Shown in pieces: positions 1-8,736 of a stretch of 64,000 nucleotides of DNA. Position numbers and translations under genes: made by a program. The stretch is from Pseudohalioglobus lutimaris (GTDB lineage Bacteria; Pseudomonadota; Gammaproteobacteria; Pseudomonadales; Halieaceae). Under the pieces are notes generated by a model. That model searched no databases. It saw nothing but the letters and a program-made list of their open reading frames with translations, and was not told where the DNA came from. The stretch covers positions 1-64,000 of the forward strand of contig NZ_PKUS01000007.1 in the NCBI RefSeq assembly GCF_002866825.1, read 5' to 3'. Numbering within the stretch: position 1 is the stretch's first letter; each line of letters opens with the position of its first letter.

Positions 1-121
1 GACTGAGGGGAACCCGGAGGGTCGAGGTGATCAAACGCTGAATTCAGGTGCTCTCCCGGCGACCTGGAACGTCACAGGGAGTATAGGTAGTGGATAGTGA
101 TATCGAAATGGAAGGAGGAGG

Positions 122-193
122 CCACGAATGGGGTAAGCCTTCCGAGGGCGTGGAAGTTTGTTTTCAACCGAGGAAGGCTTACCCCATTCGTGG
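122..193. repeat. Perfect 22-bp inverted repeat
   Basis: The arms at 122-143 and 172-193 are perfect reverse complements of 22 bp around a 28-nt loop. No gene covers it convincingly; the only reading frame across it simply reads through the palindrome. It could be a MITE or REP-like element, or a transcript-end hairpin for a gene left of the window. There is no T-tract, so an ordinary terminator is less likely. Confidence 0.8.
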
Positions 194-204
194 TGTCCGC
201 TTTG

Positions 205-234
205 TTTGAATGCCTCATCGTTTGAATGCCTCAT
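205..234. repeat. Short tandem direct repeat (14-bp unit, 16-bp period)
   Basis: The 14-mer TTTGAATGCCTCAT occurs at 205-218 and again at 221-234, immediately right of the 22-bp inverted repeat. It may be replication slippage or a duplication linked to insertion of the neighbouring palindrome. The rest of 1-303 shows no gene. Confidence 0.7.
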
Positions 235-303
235 TTCCCGCTAATGTGCGATGAACCAAAAAAAAGGGCCGCAATGTTCGGCCCAAGAGCAGTGTAGAAG
301 TAG

Positions 304-960
304 TCAGCTCGCTTGTAGCTTAAGGAACGGGTTGATCGGGCGGTACTTCCAATCGGTGAACTTGATGGGAGCGTCGAGTACGCCTATACAGATGCAGTCC
401 CGGTCCCGAGTGGCAGTGGGCGAGTGTTGCTGCTGCGCATCACGCATTATGAAATCACCCACTTCGTAGTGACCCTCCTCATCGGAGAAGCCACCCTCCA
501 GCACCAGTGTCAACTCTGTGCCCCTGTGGGTGTGCCGGGGGATGCTGGCGCCCGCATCAATTCGATACAGCGCAAACTCGTTGTCAACGTCGCCCGTTCG
601 CAACCTGCTGATATGCACTTTCTTGCTGATACTCTTCCACTCAAGGTCCTCGTAGTCGCCTTGCATCAGGCGCTGTATGAGGGGTGGACAGTCGTCCTCG
701 TTGGCAGCGGTTTTCTGGTATTGCAGAGGCTCCGGTTCCTCATCCAGGCGCGCCATCACGGTGCGCAGCAGTGAATCATCCACTTGCTGCGGTGACAGGT
801 CCTCAAACAGAGCAGAGCCAAGTTGCTGCAGGCGCTGGTGGCTGCGGCGACACTGGTCGCAGTAGTTCAGGTGGAGTGACAGGCAGACCGATTGTGCCAG
901 CGGCAGAGTGCCGGAGGAGTATTCATTCAGTAACCGTGTGTCGGGGTGATAATTAATCAT
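304..960 (-). CDS. chrR: ChrR-type zinc anti-sigma factor (cupin)
   Basis: Anti-sigma factor that holds its ECF sigma factor inactive until singlet oxygen or organic peroxide causes release. The 218-aa length fits the family. The N-terminal zinc-binding domain has His5, His30, Cys34 and Cys37, spaced exactly as His6, His31, Cys35 and Cys38 of Rhodobacter sphaeroides ChrR. The C-terminal cupin carries His143, His145, Glu149 and His179, matching that protein's second metal site, and a Cys189/Cys191 pair. Its start lies 7 bp after the sigma-factor stop, so the two genes are co-transcribed and probably translationally coupled. The family assignment is secure; the inducing signal here is inferred from the family. 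Confidence 0.95.
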   Translation of the reverse strand: MINYHPDTRLLNEYSSGTLPLAQSVCLSLHLNYCDQCRRSHQRLQQLGSALFEDLSPQQVDDSLLRTVMARLDEEPEPLQYQKTAANEDDCPPLIQRLMQGDYEDLEWKSISKKVHISRLRTGDVDNEFALYRIDAGASIPRHTHRGTELTLVLEGGFSDEEGHYEVGDFIMRDAQQQHSPTATRDRDCICIGVLDAPIKFTDWKYRPINPFLKLQAS

Positions 961-967
961 AATATCG

Positions 968-1552
968 CTATCTTTCTACTGTTAACTGTAACTTCTTCAT
1001 CGCCAGACGCACCCGGGATTTGACTGTCCCCAGAGGCAGGTCAAGCGCCTCGGCAACTTCGCTGTGCGATTTGCCTTCCATGTACACTTTCACCAGGATC
1101 TGTGCCTGCTCGTGTGGCAGTGTTTCCAGCATATCCTTGATGCGGGCCGCATCTCGTTTCTGTTGTACGGCAGCAAACAGCTCATCGGATTCCACATCAG
1201 GCCAAATATCTTCCGCGTTGATCGGCGTGTCGAACTTTTGCAGGCGTCGATACATGTCGGTCCTGCAGTTACGGGCAATCGTATAAATCCAGGTGCTCGC
1301 TGCGGCTTTCTGCGGGTTGTAGCCGCTGGCCTTCTGCCAGACCTTGATCATGACTTCCTGCACCAGTTCTTCTGCGTGTGCCGCCGCCATGGCTGAGCCG
1401 TTGAGGGCAAAAGCCTTGATAAGTGGAGCGAAGTGCTTGAATAGCCTGGCAAAAGCAGCCCGGTCGCTCTGCGCTACCTGCTGCAAGCACAAGCTCCATT
1501 CGTCGTCACGCCTGCCAGTGGCGTCGGTCCCCGCGTTACTAGCCATGGACAC
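968..1552 (-). CDS. rpoE: ECF RNA polymerase sigma factor (RpoE/SigE, ChrR-controlled)
   Basis: ECF sigma factor with region 2 (about residues 25-95, including the WIYTIARN stretch) and region 4 (about 130-185, helix-turn-helix around SHSEVAEALDLPLGTVKSR). Pairing with chrR places it in the ECF11 photooxidative-stress group. The frame is open to a GTG at 1573, but AAAGGAG lies 5 nt before a GTG at 1552, which I take as the start; an ATG at 1546 is the alternative. A TGATCC element upstream on the same strand suggests autoregulation. It probably drives the flavoprotein-DUF1365-CFA operon on the other side and perhaps the SDR-photolyase pair. Confidence 0.92.
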   Translation of the reverse strand: MSMASNAGTDATGRRDDEWSLCLQQVAQSDRAAFARLFKHFAPLIKAFALNGSAMAAAHAEELVQEVMIKVWQKASGYNPQKAAASTWIYTIARNCRTDMYRRLQKFDTPINAEDIWPDVESDELFAAVQQKRDAARIKDMLETLPHEQAQILVKVYMEGKSHSEVAEALDLPLGTVKSRVRLAMKKLQLTVER

Positions 1553-1607
1553 TCTGGCTCCTTTATAGGTCACGTTTTATTATCCAAAGTCTATCATTGT
1601 TGTCAGG

Positions 1608-1636
1608 GTATACGAGAAGTGAGGCCGGTCGGATCA
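1608..1636 (-). promoter_or_regulatory. Putative ECF/SigE promoter for rpoE-chrR
   Basis: On the minus strand TGATCC (1636-1631) is followed after 16 nt by CGTATAC (1614-1608). TGATCC is the established -35 element of ChrR-linked sigma factors. The -10 match is weaker. The leader to the proposed start is about 50 nt. Confidence 0.55.
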
Positions 1637-1650
1637 CTCTTGTGCACAAT

Positions 1651-1679
1651 TGATCCGTGTTGGGTGCTGCAGCGTAGAA
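1651..1679 (+). promoter_or_regulatory. Putative ECF/SigE promoter for the flavoprotein-CFA operon
   Basis: TGATCC (1651-1656), a 17-nt spacer, then GTAGAA (1674-1679), about 40 nt before the flavoprotein ATG. The two TGATCC elements of this divergent region lie 14 nt apart on opposite strands, so one intergenic region serves both transcription units. Confidence 0.6.
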
Positions 1680-1719
1680 AGGGCATCATCACCCCAAAAC
1701 AACGAGGTTTCGCTGTCTC

Positions 1720-3006
1720 ATGAAAATCGCGATTATTGGTTCCGGGATTTCCGGTCTCGCTTGCGCCCATTACCTGCACAGGGATCATGATGTGCATGTG
1801 CTGGAGCGCGAGGGCCGGGTAGGGGGCCACACAGCGACCGTCGACGTGGCCATGGGCGGGAGACGATTCGCGATCGATACGGGCTTCATTGTCTTTAATG
1901 ACTGGACCTATCCTAACTTCATCGCTTTGATGGACGAAATCGGTGTCCCCAGCAAAGCGACGGAAATGAGCTTCAGCCTGTCGGATCTGGAGTCAGGTCT
2001 CGAGTACGCCGGTTCCAACCTCAACACGCTGTTCAGTCAACGCTCCAACTTGCTGTCGCCGCGGTTTCTGCGGATGTTGCGGGATATTGTTCGATTTAAC
2101 CGCCAGTCGGTGGAAGACCTGGAGCAGGGTTTGCTTCCGGAAGGGATGACACTGGGGGAGTATCTCCAGCGGGGCAAGTACAGTCCGGCGTTTGTGGACT
2201 ATTACATTGTGCCCATGGGTTCGGCAATCTGGTCAGCCGATACGCCGGTGATGCTCGATTTCCCGCTGCAGTTTTTCCTGCGCTTTTTTCGCAACCACGG
2301 CCTGCTCAGCATACGCAACCGGCCCCAGTGGCGGGTAATAGAGGGTGGCTCCAGAGAGTATATCAAGCCCCTGTGTGCCGGCTTTGCCGATAACATTCGC
2401 ACCGGAGTGAAAATCAGTGGCGTGCAGCGTCTGGAGCAGGGCGCAGTGGTGCGCTTCGATGACGGCAGTATAGAAGATTTCGACGCCGTGGTTTTCGCCT
2501 GCCACAGCGACCAGGCCCTGAACCTGCTCGACGATGCGAAGCCGTTGGAGCAAGAGATCCTGGGGGCAATCCCCTATCAGAATAATGACGTGGTGCTGCA
2601 TACCGATACCCGGTTACTACCGCAAAACAGGCGGGCCTGGTCCAGCTGGAACTACCAGCGGCGCGCCGACACCCAGCGGCCCACACTCACTTACAATATG
2701 AATATCCTGCAAGGCCTGACCGCCTCGCAGACATTCTGCGTCACGCTCAACGACAGGGAACGCATCAACCCGCACAAGATCCTGGGTCAGTTTGAGTACG
2801 CACACCCGGTGTTTACGGTGCAGGGAATTGCCGCCCAGCAACGTTGGCAGGAGATCAACGGGGCCGCAACCTGGTTCTGCGGTGCCTACTGGCGAAACGG
2901 TTTCCATGAAGATGGAGTGCATTCCGCCCTGCAGGTGGCAAAGGCACTGGGGCAGGGCCAAGCCGGCGCGCGTGCAGCGCCCCGCAGTATGGGCAGTGCT
3001 GCGTGA
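1720..3006 (+). CDS. FAD-dependent amine-oxidase-like protein of the ChrR regulon
   Basis: A 428-aa flavoprotein of the NAD(P)-binding/amine-oxidase family. The N-terminus carries the dinucleotide-binding motif (residues 4-15, GSGISG core), followed by the ERE...GGH motif for the FAD ribose. Homologues sit next to CFA synthase and DUF1365 genes in ChrR regulons and have been linked to fatty-acid modification; the exact reaction is not known from sequence. It is first in a tight operon: its TGA overlaps the GTG start of the next gene. A TGATCC promoter lies directly upstream. Confidence 0.88.
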   Translation: MKIAIIGSGISGLACAHYLHRDHDVHVLEREGRVGGHTATVDVAMGGRRFAIDTGFIVFNDWTYPNFIALMDEIGVPSKATEMSFSLSDLESGLEYAGSNLNTLFSQRSNLLSPRFLRMLRDIVRFNRQSVEDLEQGLLPEGMTLGEYLQRGKYSPAFVDYYIVPMGSAIWSADTPVMLDFPLQFFLRFFRNHGLLSIRNRPQWRVIEGGSREYIKPLCAGFADNIRTGVKISGVQRLEQGAVVRFDDGSIEDFDAVVFACHSDQALNLLDDAKPLEQEILGAIPYQNNDVVLHTDTRLLPQNRRAWSSWNYQRRADTQRPTLTYNMNILQGLTASQTFCVTLNDRERINPHKILGQFEYAHPVFTVQGIAAQQRWQEINGAATWFCGAYWRNGFHEDGVHSALQVAKALGQGQAGARAAPRSMGSAA

Positions 3007-3755
3007 CCAGCGCCATATACAGTGGCTGGGTGCAGCATCGTCGCATGCAACCCCGCGAGCACAGCTTTCGCTATCGTGTGTTCATGCCTCTCCTGGACCT
3101 GGACGAAATGCCCGAGTTTCTCGACCGCGCCGCGGGCTGGTCAGCAAAGCGCTGGGCACTCGCCCGATTCCGCCGCGAGGACTTCTTCGGTGATCCCGCT
3201 GTGCCCCTGAAGCGGGCCATACTGGATGAGGTTGAGCGCCAGAGCGGCTTGCGTCCAGATGGCGCGGTGCGCATGCTGGCCAACCTACGCTATTTCGGTT
3301 TCCAGATTAACCCCATCAGCTGCTTCTACTGTTTCTCCAGCGACGACGTCCTGGAGTGTGTTGTGGCCCAGGTCACCAGCACCCCCTGGAACGAAAGCTG
3401 CCTTTACGTCTTGCCTGCCCAGGGGCGCAGCGGATGGCTGGAGACGGAGTTCGAAAAGGCCATGCATGTCTCGCCCTTTATGCCCATGGAGATGCACTAC
3501 CGCTGGCGCAGCAATACACCCGACGAGAAGTTGGTGGTGCATCTGGCGAACCTGCGCGCCGGGGAAAAAGAGTTTGATGCCACGCTGCACCTGCAAAGAA
3601 GGGGAGATACGCCAGCCTGTTTCAGTCGTTATCTTGCCCTGTATCCCCTGATGACCCTGCGCGTTGCTGCCGGGATTTACTGGCAGGCGCTGCGCCTGTG
3701 GCTGAAGCGCATTCCTTTCATACCCCATCCAAAAAAAATACACAGCGAGATCTAG
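3003..3755 (+). CDS. DUF1365 family protein
   Basis: A 250-aa protein of DUF1365, a family of unknown biochemistry nearly always found between a flavoprotein and a cyclopropane-fatty-acid synthase-like gene. The N-terminus ([12 protein letters not shown] then [13 protein letters not shown]) is typical of the family. The GTG start overlaps the preceding TGA, indicating translational coupling. A hydrophobic segment near residues 215-235 may associate with the membrane. The neighbourhood implies a role in membrane-lipid modification under light or singlet-oxygen stress. Confidence 0.85.
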   Translation: MTSAIYSGWVQHRRMQPREHSFRYRVFMPLLDLDEMPEFLDRAAGWSAKRWALARFRREDFFGDPAVPLKRAILDEVERQSGLRPDGAVRMLANLRYFGFQINPISCFYCFSSDDVLECVVAQVTSTPWNESCLYVLPAQGRSGWLETEFEKAMHVSPFMPMEMHYRWRSNTPDEKLVVHLANLRAGEKEFDATLHLQRRGDTPACFSRYLALYPLMTLRVAAGIYWQALRLWLKRIPFIPHPKKIHSEI

Positions 3756-3757
3756 TT

Positions 3758-5023
3758 ATGAATGATGCAAGTGTAAGTGTGATCACAGTACCCGGGTTGC
3801 TGGGTAACTGGCGCGGCGAGGGATTTGCCCGGAGCATGGTCAAGCGCTTGTTGTCGAGGCTTACCGGCGGTTCCCTGACCCTGCAGGACGGCGAGCACAC
3901 CGAGCGCTACGGTGACTCGGCTACCGATGGCATTCACGCGGTCGTTAACGTCCATGACCACCAGGTATTCCAGCACGTGCTCACCGGCGGCGTGATCGGT
4001 GCCGGGGAGTCCTACATGCTGGGCCACTGGTCCTCACCGTGCCTGGTGGACGTCATCCGCTTGTTCTCGGCCAACATGGACACCATGCGTTCAATGGATG
4101 CGCGCTCCTCGCGATTACGCCAGTGGTTCCTCAAGGCGTTGCACTCGTTTAATAACAACAGTCTTACCGGGTCCAGACGCAACATCGGTGCGCATTACGA
4201 TTTGGGCAACGAATTCTTCAAGCTGTTCCTTGATCCGACAATGATGTACTCGTCCGCTGTCTATCCGTCGGCAGAGGCCAGTCTCGAGGAGGCTTCCCTA
4301 CACAAGCTGGATCTGCTCTGCCAGCAGCTGGAGTTGTGCGCCGAGGACCACTTGCTGGAAATTGGCACTGGTTGGGGTGGGATGGCTATCTATGCGGCAC
4401 AGCATTACGGTTGCAGGGTGACAACGACGACCATTTCCCGGGAACAGTACAGTTATGCCAAACAGCGAGTCGCCGAGTTGGGCCTGGAGAACCAGGTTAC
4501 TGTTCTGTGCGAGGACTACCGCAAGCTCACCGGGCAGTACGACAAGATTGTCTCTATCGAGATGCTCGAAGCAGTGGGTCACGAGTATTACGGCGAGTAC
4601 TTCCGCCGCGGTAGTGAGCTGTTACGGCCCGGTGGCAAGTTCGCCATCCAGGTGATCACCGTGCAGGACCAGCGCTATGCCCAGGCCCGCGATTCGGTGG
4701 ACTTTATCAAACGGTATATCTTCCCGGGTGGCTGTTTGCCATCGGTAGAGGTGATCTCGCGTCACGTGTCCCGTGACTCGGATATGCAGCTGGTCAACCT
4801 GCGGGACATCACCAGTGACTATGCGCGCACGCTGGAGGAGTGGCGCCTGCGCTTCCTGGCTGCCCTCGACACGGTACGTGAGCAGGGCTTCGATGAGCGC
4901 TTTGAGCGCATGTGGGAGTTCTACCTGTGTTACTGCGAGGGTGGTTTCCGCGAGCGCATCATCAGTACGGTGCAACTGACCCTGGCCAAGCCGGGCTATC
5001 GTTTTCCGGTGACAGCACAGTGA
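3758..5023 (+). CDS. cfa: Cyclopropane-fatty-acyl-phospholipid synthase family protein
   Basis: SAM-dependent methyltransferase acting on unsaturated phospholipid acyl chains. It is 421 aa from the ATG at 3758, 2 bp after the DUF1365 stop; the frame extends to 3698 but that would overlap the neighbour. The SAM motif LEIGTGWGG lies near residues 205-213, preceded by the family's HYDLGN and MMYSSAVY stretches. Members of the ChrR regulon may make cyclopropane or related modified fatty acids that protect against singlet oxygen; which product is made here is unknown. The stop overlaps the GTG of the next gene. Confidence 0.9.
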   Translation: MNDASVSVITVPGLLGNWRGEGFARSMVKRLLSRLTGGSLTLQDGEHTERYGDSATDGIHAVVNVHDHQVFQHVLTGGVIGAGESYMLGHWSSPCLVDVIRLFSANMDTMRSMDARSSRLRQWFLKALHSFNNNSLTGSRRNIGAHYDLGNEFFKLFLDPTMMYSSAVYPSAEASLEEASLHKLDLLCQQLELCAEDHLLEIGTGWGGMAIYAAQHYGCRVTTTTISREQYSYAKQRVAELGLENQVTVLCEDYRKLTGQYDKIVSIEMLEAVGHEYYGEYFRRGSELLRPGGKFAIQVITVQDQRYAQARDSVDFIKRYIFPGGCLPSVEVISRHVSRDSDMQLVNLRDITSDYARTLEEWRLRFLAALDTVREQGFDERFERMWEFYLCYCEGGFRERIISTVQLTLAKPGYRFPVTAQ

Positions 5024-5658
5024 AACGCGCGCTCACTGCCCTGTTGCTGTGCGGCTGTGGCTGGTTCGCGCCGCCGGCGCTGGCGGCCCAGGTGATCGGT
5101 GAGGCACGCTCCACTGCCAGCGGGGAACTACGCTATACCGAGCACTACCAGTGCTCCAACGCCGGCGCCCGGTGCGAGGTGGAGTACCGGGACGCCGACG
5201 GTGAGGTATTTGCGCGCAAGCGCCTGGATTATTCGCGCTCGTGGCATGCCCCTTCACTGGTATTCGAGCATCTGCGCGACGGCAGTTCGGTGACGGTGCA
5301 GCGCGAGCTGGGCGAAGAGCTGGTGGTCGACGCCGGCTTCGACAACTATATTCGCACGCACTGGGAGACGCTGGATAAGGGCGAACGGGTGGAGTTTGAA
5401 TTTCTTCCTGCAGGCAGGGACTCGCCGCTGAATATGCGCGCTGAACGGGACGCGGAAACGCTGTGCCCGGTGGAGCGGTTGTGCCTCAACGTGGCGCTGG
5501 ACAATTGGCTGCTCGGGGCGCTGGTGCCGCCGATACTTTTGCAATACGACCGCCAGAACAAGCGTCTGCTGCGTTACCTTGGTATCAGTAATTTACGCGA
5601 TGGCGAGGGCAAGCAACAGGAAGTGCAGATCGATTACCGTTACGTCGGTGGTGCCTGA
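5020..5658 (+). CDS. Secreted/periplasmic protein of unknown function in the CFA operon
   Basis: A 212-aa protein starting at a GTG that overlaps the CFA-synthase TGA. The N-terminus is a signal peptide (KRAL then a hydrophobic core ending PPALAA). The mature part is rich in beta-type alternation and acidic residues, with Cys pairs near residues 46/53 and 148/154 that could form disulfides. I do not recognise the family. Position at the end of the ChrR-regulated operon suggests an envelope role in the same stress response. Its 3' end overlaps the convergent photolyase gene by 19 bp. Confidence 0.75.
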   Translation: MKRALTALLLCGCGWFAPPALAAQVIGEARSTASGELRYTEHYQCSNAGARCEVEYRDADGEVFARKRLDYSRSWHAPSLVFEHLRDGSSVTVQRELGEELVVDAGFDNYIRTHWETLDKGERVEFEFLPAGRDSPLNMRAERDAETLCPVERLCLNVALDNWLLGALVPPILLQYDRQNKRLLRYLGISNLRDGEGKQQEVQIDYRYVGGA

Positions 5659-7103
5659 GGGGCCGAAGAGCGATCATGGTATGCCTCAAGGGCCTGCGCT
5701 CTGGCCGTCGCATGATCGACCAGCGGATGGGGATAAGTTTCGCCCAACACCACGTCGGCTTCGGCCAGCAGCAGTGGCGCTAGCTCCCACGGGGCGTGCA
5801 GGGAACGATCGGGCAGGGCCGCGAGTTCCGGAACCCAGTGGCGCACGTAGGCACCCTCGGGATCAAACTTCTTGCCCTGCAGGACAGGATTGAAAATGCG
5901 AAACCAGGGTGAGGCGTCGGCGCCGCAGCCGGCTACCCATTGCCAGCCTCCGCTATTGTTCGCCAGGTCGGCATCCACCAGCGTCTCCCAGAACCAGCGT
6001 GCGCCCCATTGCCACGGCACCAGCAAGTGCTTGGTGAGGAAGGAGGCGCAAATCATCCTGACACGATTGTGCATGAAGCCCGTGGCCCTGAGTTCCCGCA
6101 TTCCCGCGTCGACAATTGGATAACCCGTCAGTCCCGCTTTCCAGGCCTCGAAGGCGTCTGCGTCAGGCCGCCAGGGCATTGACTTGAAGTCGTCTTTGAA
6201 GGGTTGTTCGTCGATGTGCGGAAAGTGGAACAGCAGGTGCTGGTTGAATTCCCGCCAGCCCAGCTCTGCAAGAAACTTCTCCTGGTCGTCCTCTGTATCC
6301 CCGGGGGCATCTGTACGCAGGACCTGCGCTACGTGCCTGGGTGATATCTCCCCCCAGTGCAGGTGCGGCGACAGTCGTGATGTGCCGGCCACGGCGGGAA
6401 TGTCGCGATCCTCCCGGTAGCCAGACAACGCCTCGTTCAGAAAGCGGTCCAGCGCTGACAATGCGCCATCGGCGCCAGGTGTCCAGCGCTCTCCCCAGTC
6501 CTCAACAGGCTGTAATGAAGAACTGGCCAGGGGCCAGGCCTCTGGGTCCTGTCCGGTGGGAACCTGCGCGGCGAATGCGCCAACCCCCGGGGCCGGCAAC
6601 AAACGGCTCTCGGGCAGTTGAGAACGGCAGTGCCGCCAGAACGGGGTGAATACCTTGAACGGCAACCCAGCGCGGTTGAGCACGTCGCCGGGGGTGAAGA
6701 TCAGGGAGCCGGGGAGGCAGTGCAAGGCAACGCCCAGGCGGCCCAGACGCGCGCCCAGTCGCTCTTCGAGCTCGCGATTCCAGGGTTCATAAGCCTGGCT
6801 GCAGTAAACGGCGTAGGCGCCGGTTTCCTCAATCAGTTCGCTGAGCACGTCCTCGCTGCACCCGCTGCGCACCAGCAGCGTTCCCTGGCGCTTCTCGATG
6901 GCTTTTGCCAGTGCGCCCAGGCTGCCGCGCAACCACCACCGACTGGCGTTGCCGGGTGCCCATTTTTGGGGCGCATCCTCATCAATAATAAAGCAGGGAA
7001 TGACCGGTGCTCCGCTTTCCACTGCGGCATGCAGGGCGGGCAGGTCGTCCAGGCGCAGGTCTTGTCTGAACCAGTAGATTACCGGGGTTGGTTCTTCGCT
7101 CAT
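5640..7103 (-). CDS. phr: Deoxyribodipyrimidine photolyase (class I, cryptochrome/photolyase family)
   Basis: Light-driven repair of cyclobutane pyrimidine dimers. It is 487 aa from the ATG at 7103, 5 nt past the upstream SDR stop; a TTG at 7112 is a less likely start. The N-terminal Rossmann domain begins VIYWFRQDLRLDDLPAL, and the FAD-binding helical domain contains the WQWVAGCGADASPWFRIFNP block. Co-transcription with the SRPBCC-SDR gene and position beside chrR/rpoE match the photolyases known in ChrR regulons. Confidence 0.95.
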   Translation of the reverse strand: MSEEPTPVIYWFRQDLRLDDLPALHAAVESGAPVIPCFIIDEDAPQKWAPGNASRWWLRGSLGALAKAIEKRQGTLLVRSGCSEDVLSELIEETGAYAVYCSQAYEPWNRELEERLGARLGRLGVALHCLPGSLIFTPGDVLNRAGLPFKVFTPFWRHCRSQLPESRLLPAPGVGAFAAQVPTGQDPEAWPLASSSLQPVEDWGERWTPGADGALSALDRFLNEALSGYREDRDIPAVAGTSRLSPHLHWGEISPRHVAQVLRTDAPGDTEDDQEKFLAELGWREFNQHLLFHFPHIDEQPFKDDFKSMPWRPDADAFEAWKAGLTGYPIVDAGMRELRATGFMHNRVRMICASFLTKHLLVPWQWGARWFWETLVDADLANNSGGWQWVAGCGADASPWFRIFNPVLQGKKFDPEGAYVRHWVPELAALPDRSLHAPWELAPLLLAEADVVLGETYPHPLVDHATARAQALEAYHDRSSAPQAPPT

Positions 7104-7108
7104 CGGGA

Positions 7109-8536
7109 TCAACTCGCCGCCGCCGTGGGAATCTCCACTGGCTCCGGCGCATAGTCTTGCAGGTAACGGAAAAGCTCGCGGCGGTCCTGGTCACTCTCGC
7201 GCGTGGACTTCATCAGGTATAGCGGCTGCGGCTGGCGGTCAAGAAACAGCTCGCCACTCACCTTGCCGGCCTCAGTGGCAGCGGCGAGCCAGACTATAGT
7301 GTCCGCACCCTCCGCCGGGCTGCGCAGGGCGAACCGGGTCAGCGAGTGAAATCGGGGCAGGGAGGTTTCCACACCGGGCGTGTCGGCCCAACCCGGGTGC
7401 ATGGCATTGACGACAATGCCCTCGCGTTTCCAGTCCCCGGCCCAGCGCCGGGTGACGATCATCAGCGCACGCTTGGCCCTGGCGTAGGCAGCGCTACCAG
7501 AGAATCCCTCCGCGGAGGTCGCAACCAGGTTTTTCATCGACAGCTTTTGCGAATACATGCCGCCCGAGACGACGTTGATAACCCTGGCACCTCGTTTCGC
7601 GGCGACGAGTAGTGGCTTCAGGGCCAGCGTGAGGCGGTAGGGGCTTATTAGCAACAGGGCCACGGAGCGCTCTATCCCCTCTCCGGTTTTCTCCAGCGAG
7701 TTGAACAGCGCGCCGGCGTTGTTAATGAGTATATCGACTGCCTTGCCGGAGGCCAGCAGGCGATGTGCCAGTGCATCCACCTCTGCGAGCAGGCTCAGGT
7801 CGGCTATCTCAACCGTGATCTTACGATTACCGGTTTGCTCAATCAGTTCCTTGCGCACTTCGCGGGCTCGCGTGGGGTTGCGCATCACCAGAGTGAGTTC
7901 AGCACCGCGTCTTGCCAGGTCATGGGCGCAGGCATAGCCCAGGCCGGAAGATGTTCCCGTGATAACGGCATGCTTACCGCGCAGGTCTGCAGAGATGGGA
8001 TTCCAGGATTTACTCGCGCGCCAGTATCCGTAGCGGGTGAAGTGGGCAAGGCGGGTCAGCCCCGGACCACCACTGCGACGGTCCTTCTCGTCGGGCGCAG
8101 GGAAATTATCATCCAGGGCCGCCTGCAGCCCGGCGACTGACTTGCGACCCATGCGTTCCAGGCCCGGCTTGATCAATCCCGTCAGCGGGTTCACCGCCGA
8201 CGGGAAGGTGAATTCGGCCTGGTAGTCGATTTGTGTCTGGTCACCCTGCTCGGTGAAGGTAATGGTGTCTTCCACGTCAAAGAAGCGCCCCCTGCCTCTG
8301 AGCACGATGTGGCTGGGCGGTTGGAAGCGGGTGATGGTATAGCGAAGGTCGACAGATCCAATCGGCAGAGCGCAGCTCACGAGGAACCCGGTGCCCTTAC
8401 CCGGCTTGCCGGGCGTCGTTTGCACGGCTTCCACGGCTGTGGAGTCCCACTCCGCTGTGGTAGTGAAATCGGCGACATAGGCAAACGCCTCATCAATGGG
8501 GCGCTTAACGCAGATCGTTTCCCTGAGGGTGGTCAT
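7109..8536 (-). CDS. SRPBCC domain fused to short-chain dehydrogenase (SDR)
   Basis: A 475-aa two-domain protein. Residues 1-145 look like an SRPBCC/polyketide-cyclase START-fold lipid-binding domain (N-terminal block around RPIDEAFAYVADFTTTAEWD). Residues about 185-455 are an SDR with the NAD(P) motif TGTSSGLG, the NNAG motif and a catalytic Tyr in YARAKRA (YxxxK). An unbroken frame and a proline/charged linker near 145-185 support a genuine fusion. A ligand may be passed from the SRPBCC cavity to the reductase, which is inference. It heads an operon with the photolyase. A TTGACA-N19-TATCAT pair on the minus strand at 8669-8639 is a possible promoter. Confidence 0.88.
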   Translation of the reverse strand: MTTLRETICVKRPIDEAFAYVADFTTTAEWDSTAVEAVQTTPGKPGKGTGFLVSCALPIGSVDLRYTITRFQPPSHIVLRGRGRFFDVEDTITFTEQGDQTQIDYQAEFTFPSAVNPLTGLIKPGLERMGRKSVAGLQAALDDNFPAPDEKDRRSGGPGLTRLAHFTRYGYWRASKSWNPISADLRGKHAVITGTSSGLGYACAHDLARRGAELTLVMRNPTRAREVRKELIEQTGNRKITVEIADLSLLAEVDALAHRLLASGKAVDILINNAGALFNSLEKTGEGIERSVALLLISPYRLTLALKPLLVAAKRGARVINVVSGGMYSQKLSMKNLVATSAEGFSGSAAYARAKRALMIVTRRWAGDWKREGIVVNAMHPGWADTPGVETSLPRFHSLTRFALRSPAEGADTIVWLAAATEAGKVSGELFLDRQPQPLYLMKSTRESDQDRRELFRYLQDYAPEPVEIPTAAAS

Positions 8537-8736
8537 AACGTGGTCTATACTCCTTCCTGGGCCTGGATAACAGACTGAACATACGCCTTAGGTACGCACG
8601 GTTGAGCGGTTTGGCTCAATGCGGCGGCCGATGGCCGGATGATACCGCTGGGAGTTCGTAAAATGTCAAGTCTGGTGGCTTTTTCCGGCGTACACTACGT
8701 GTTTGATTCACTCACTAATAATAGACGAGGCCGAAC

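Noticed and set aside
8602-8619. TTGAGC-N6-GCTCAA palindrome upstream of the ALDH gene
   Set aside because: The 6-bp arms could form by chance in a 200-bp divergent region, and no known regulator matches. Not listed as an operator.
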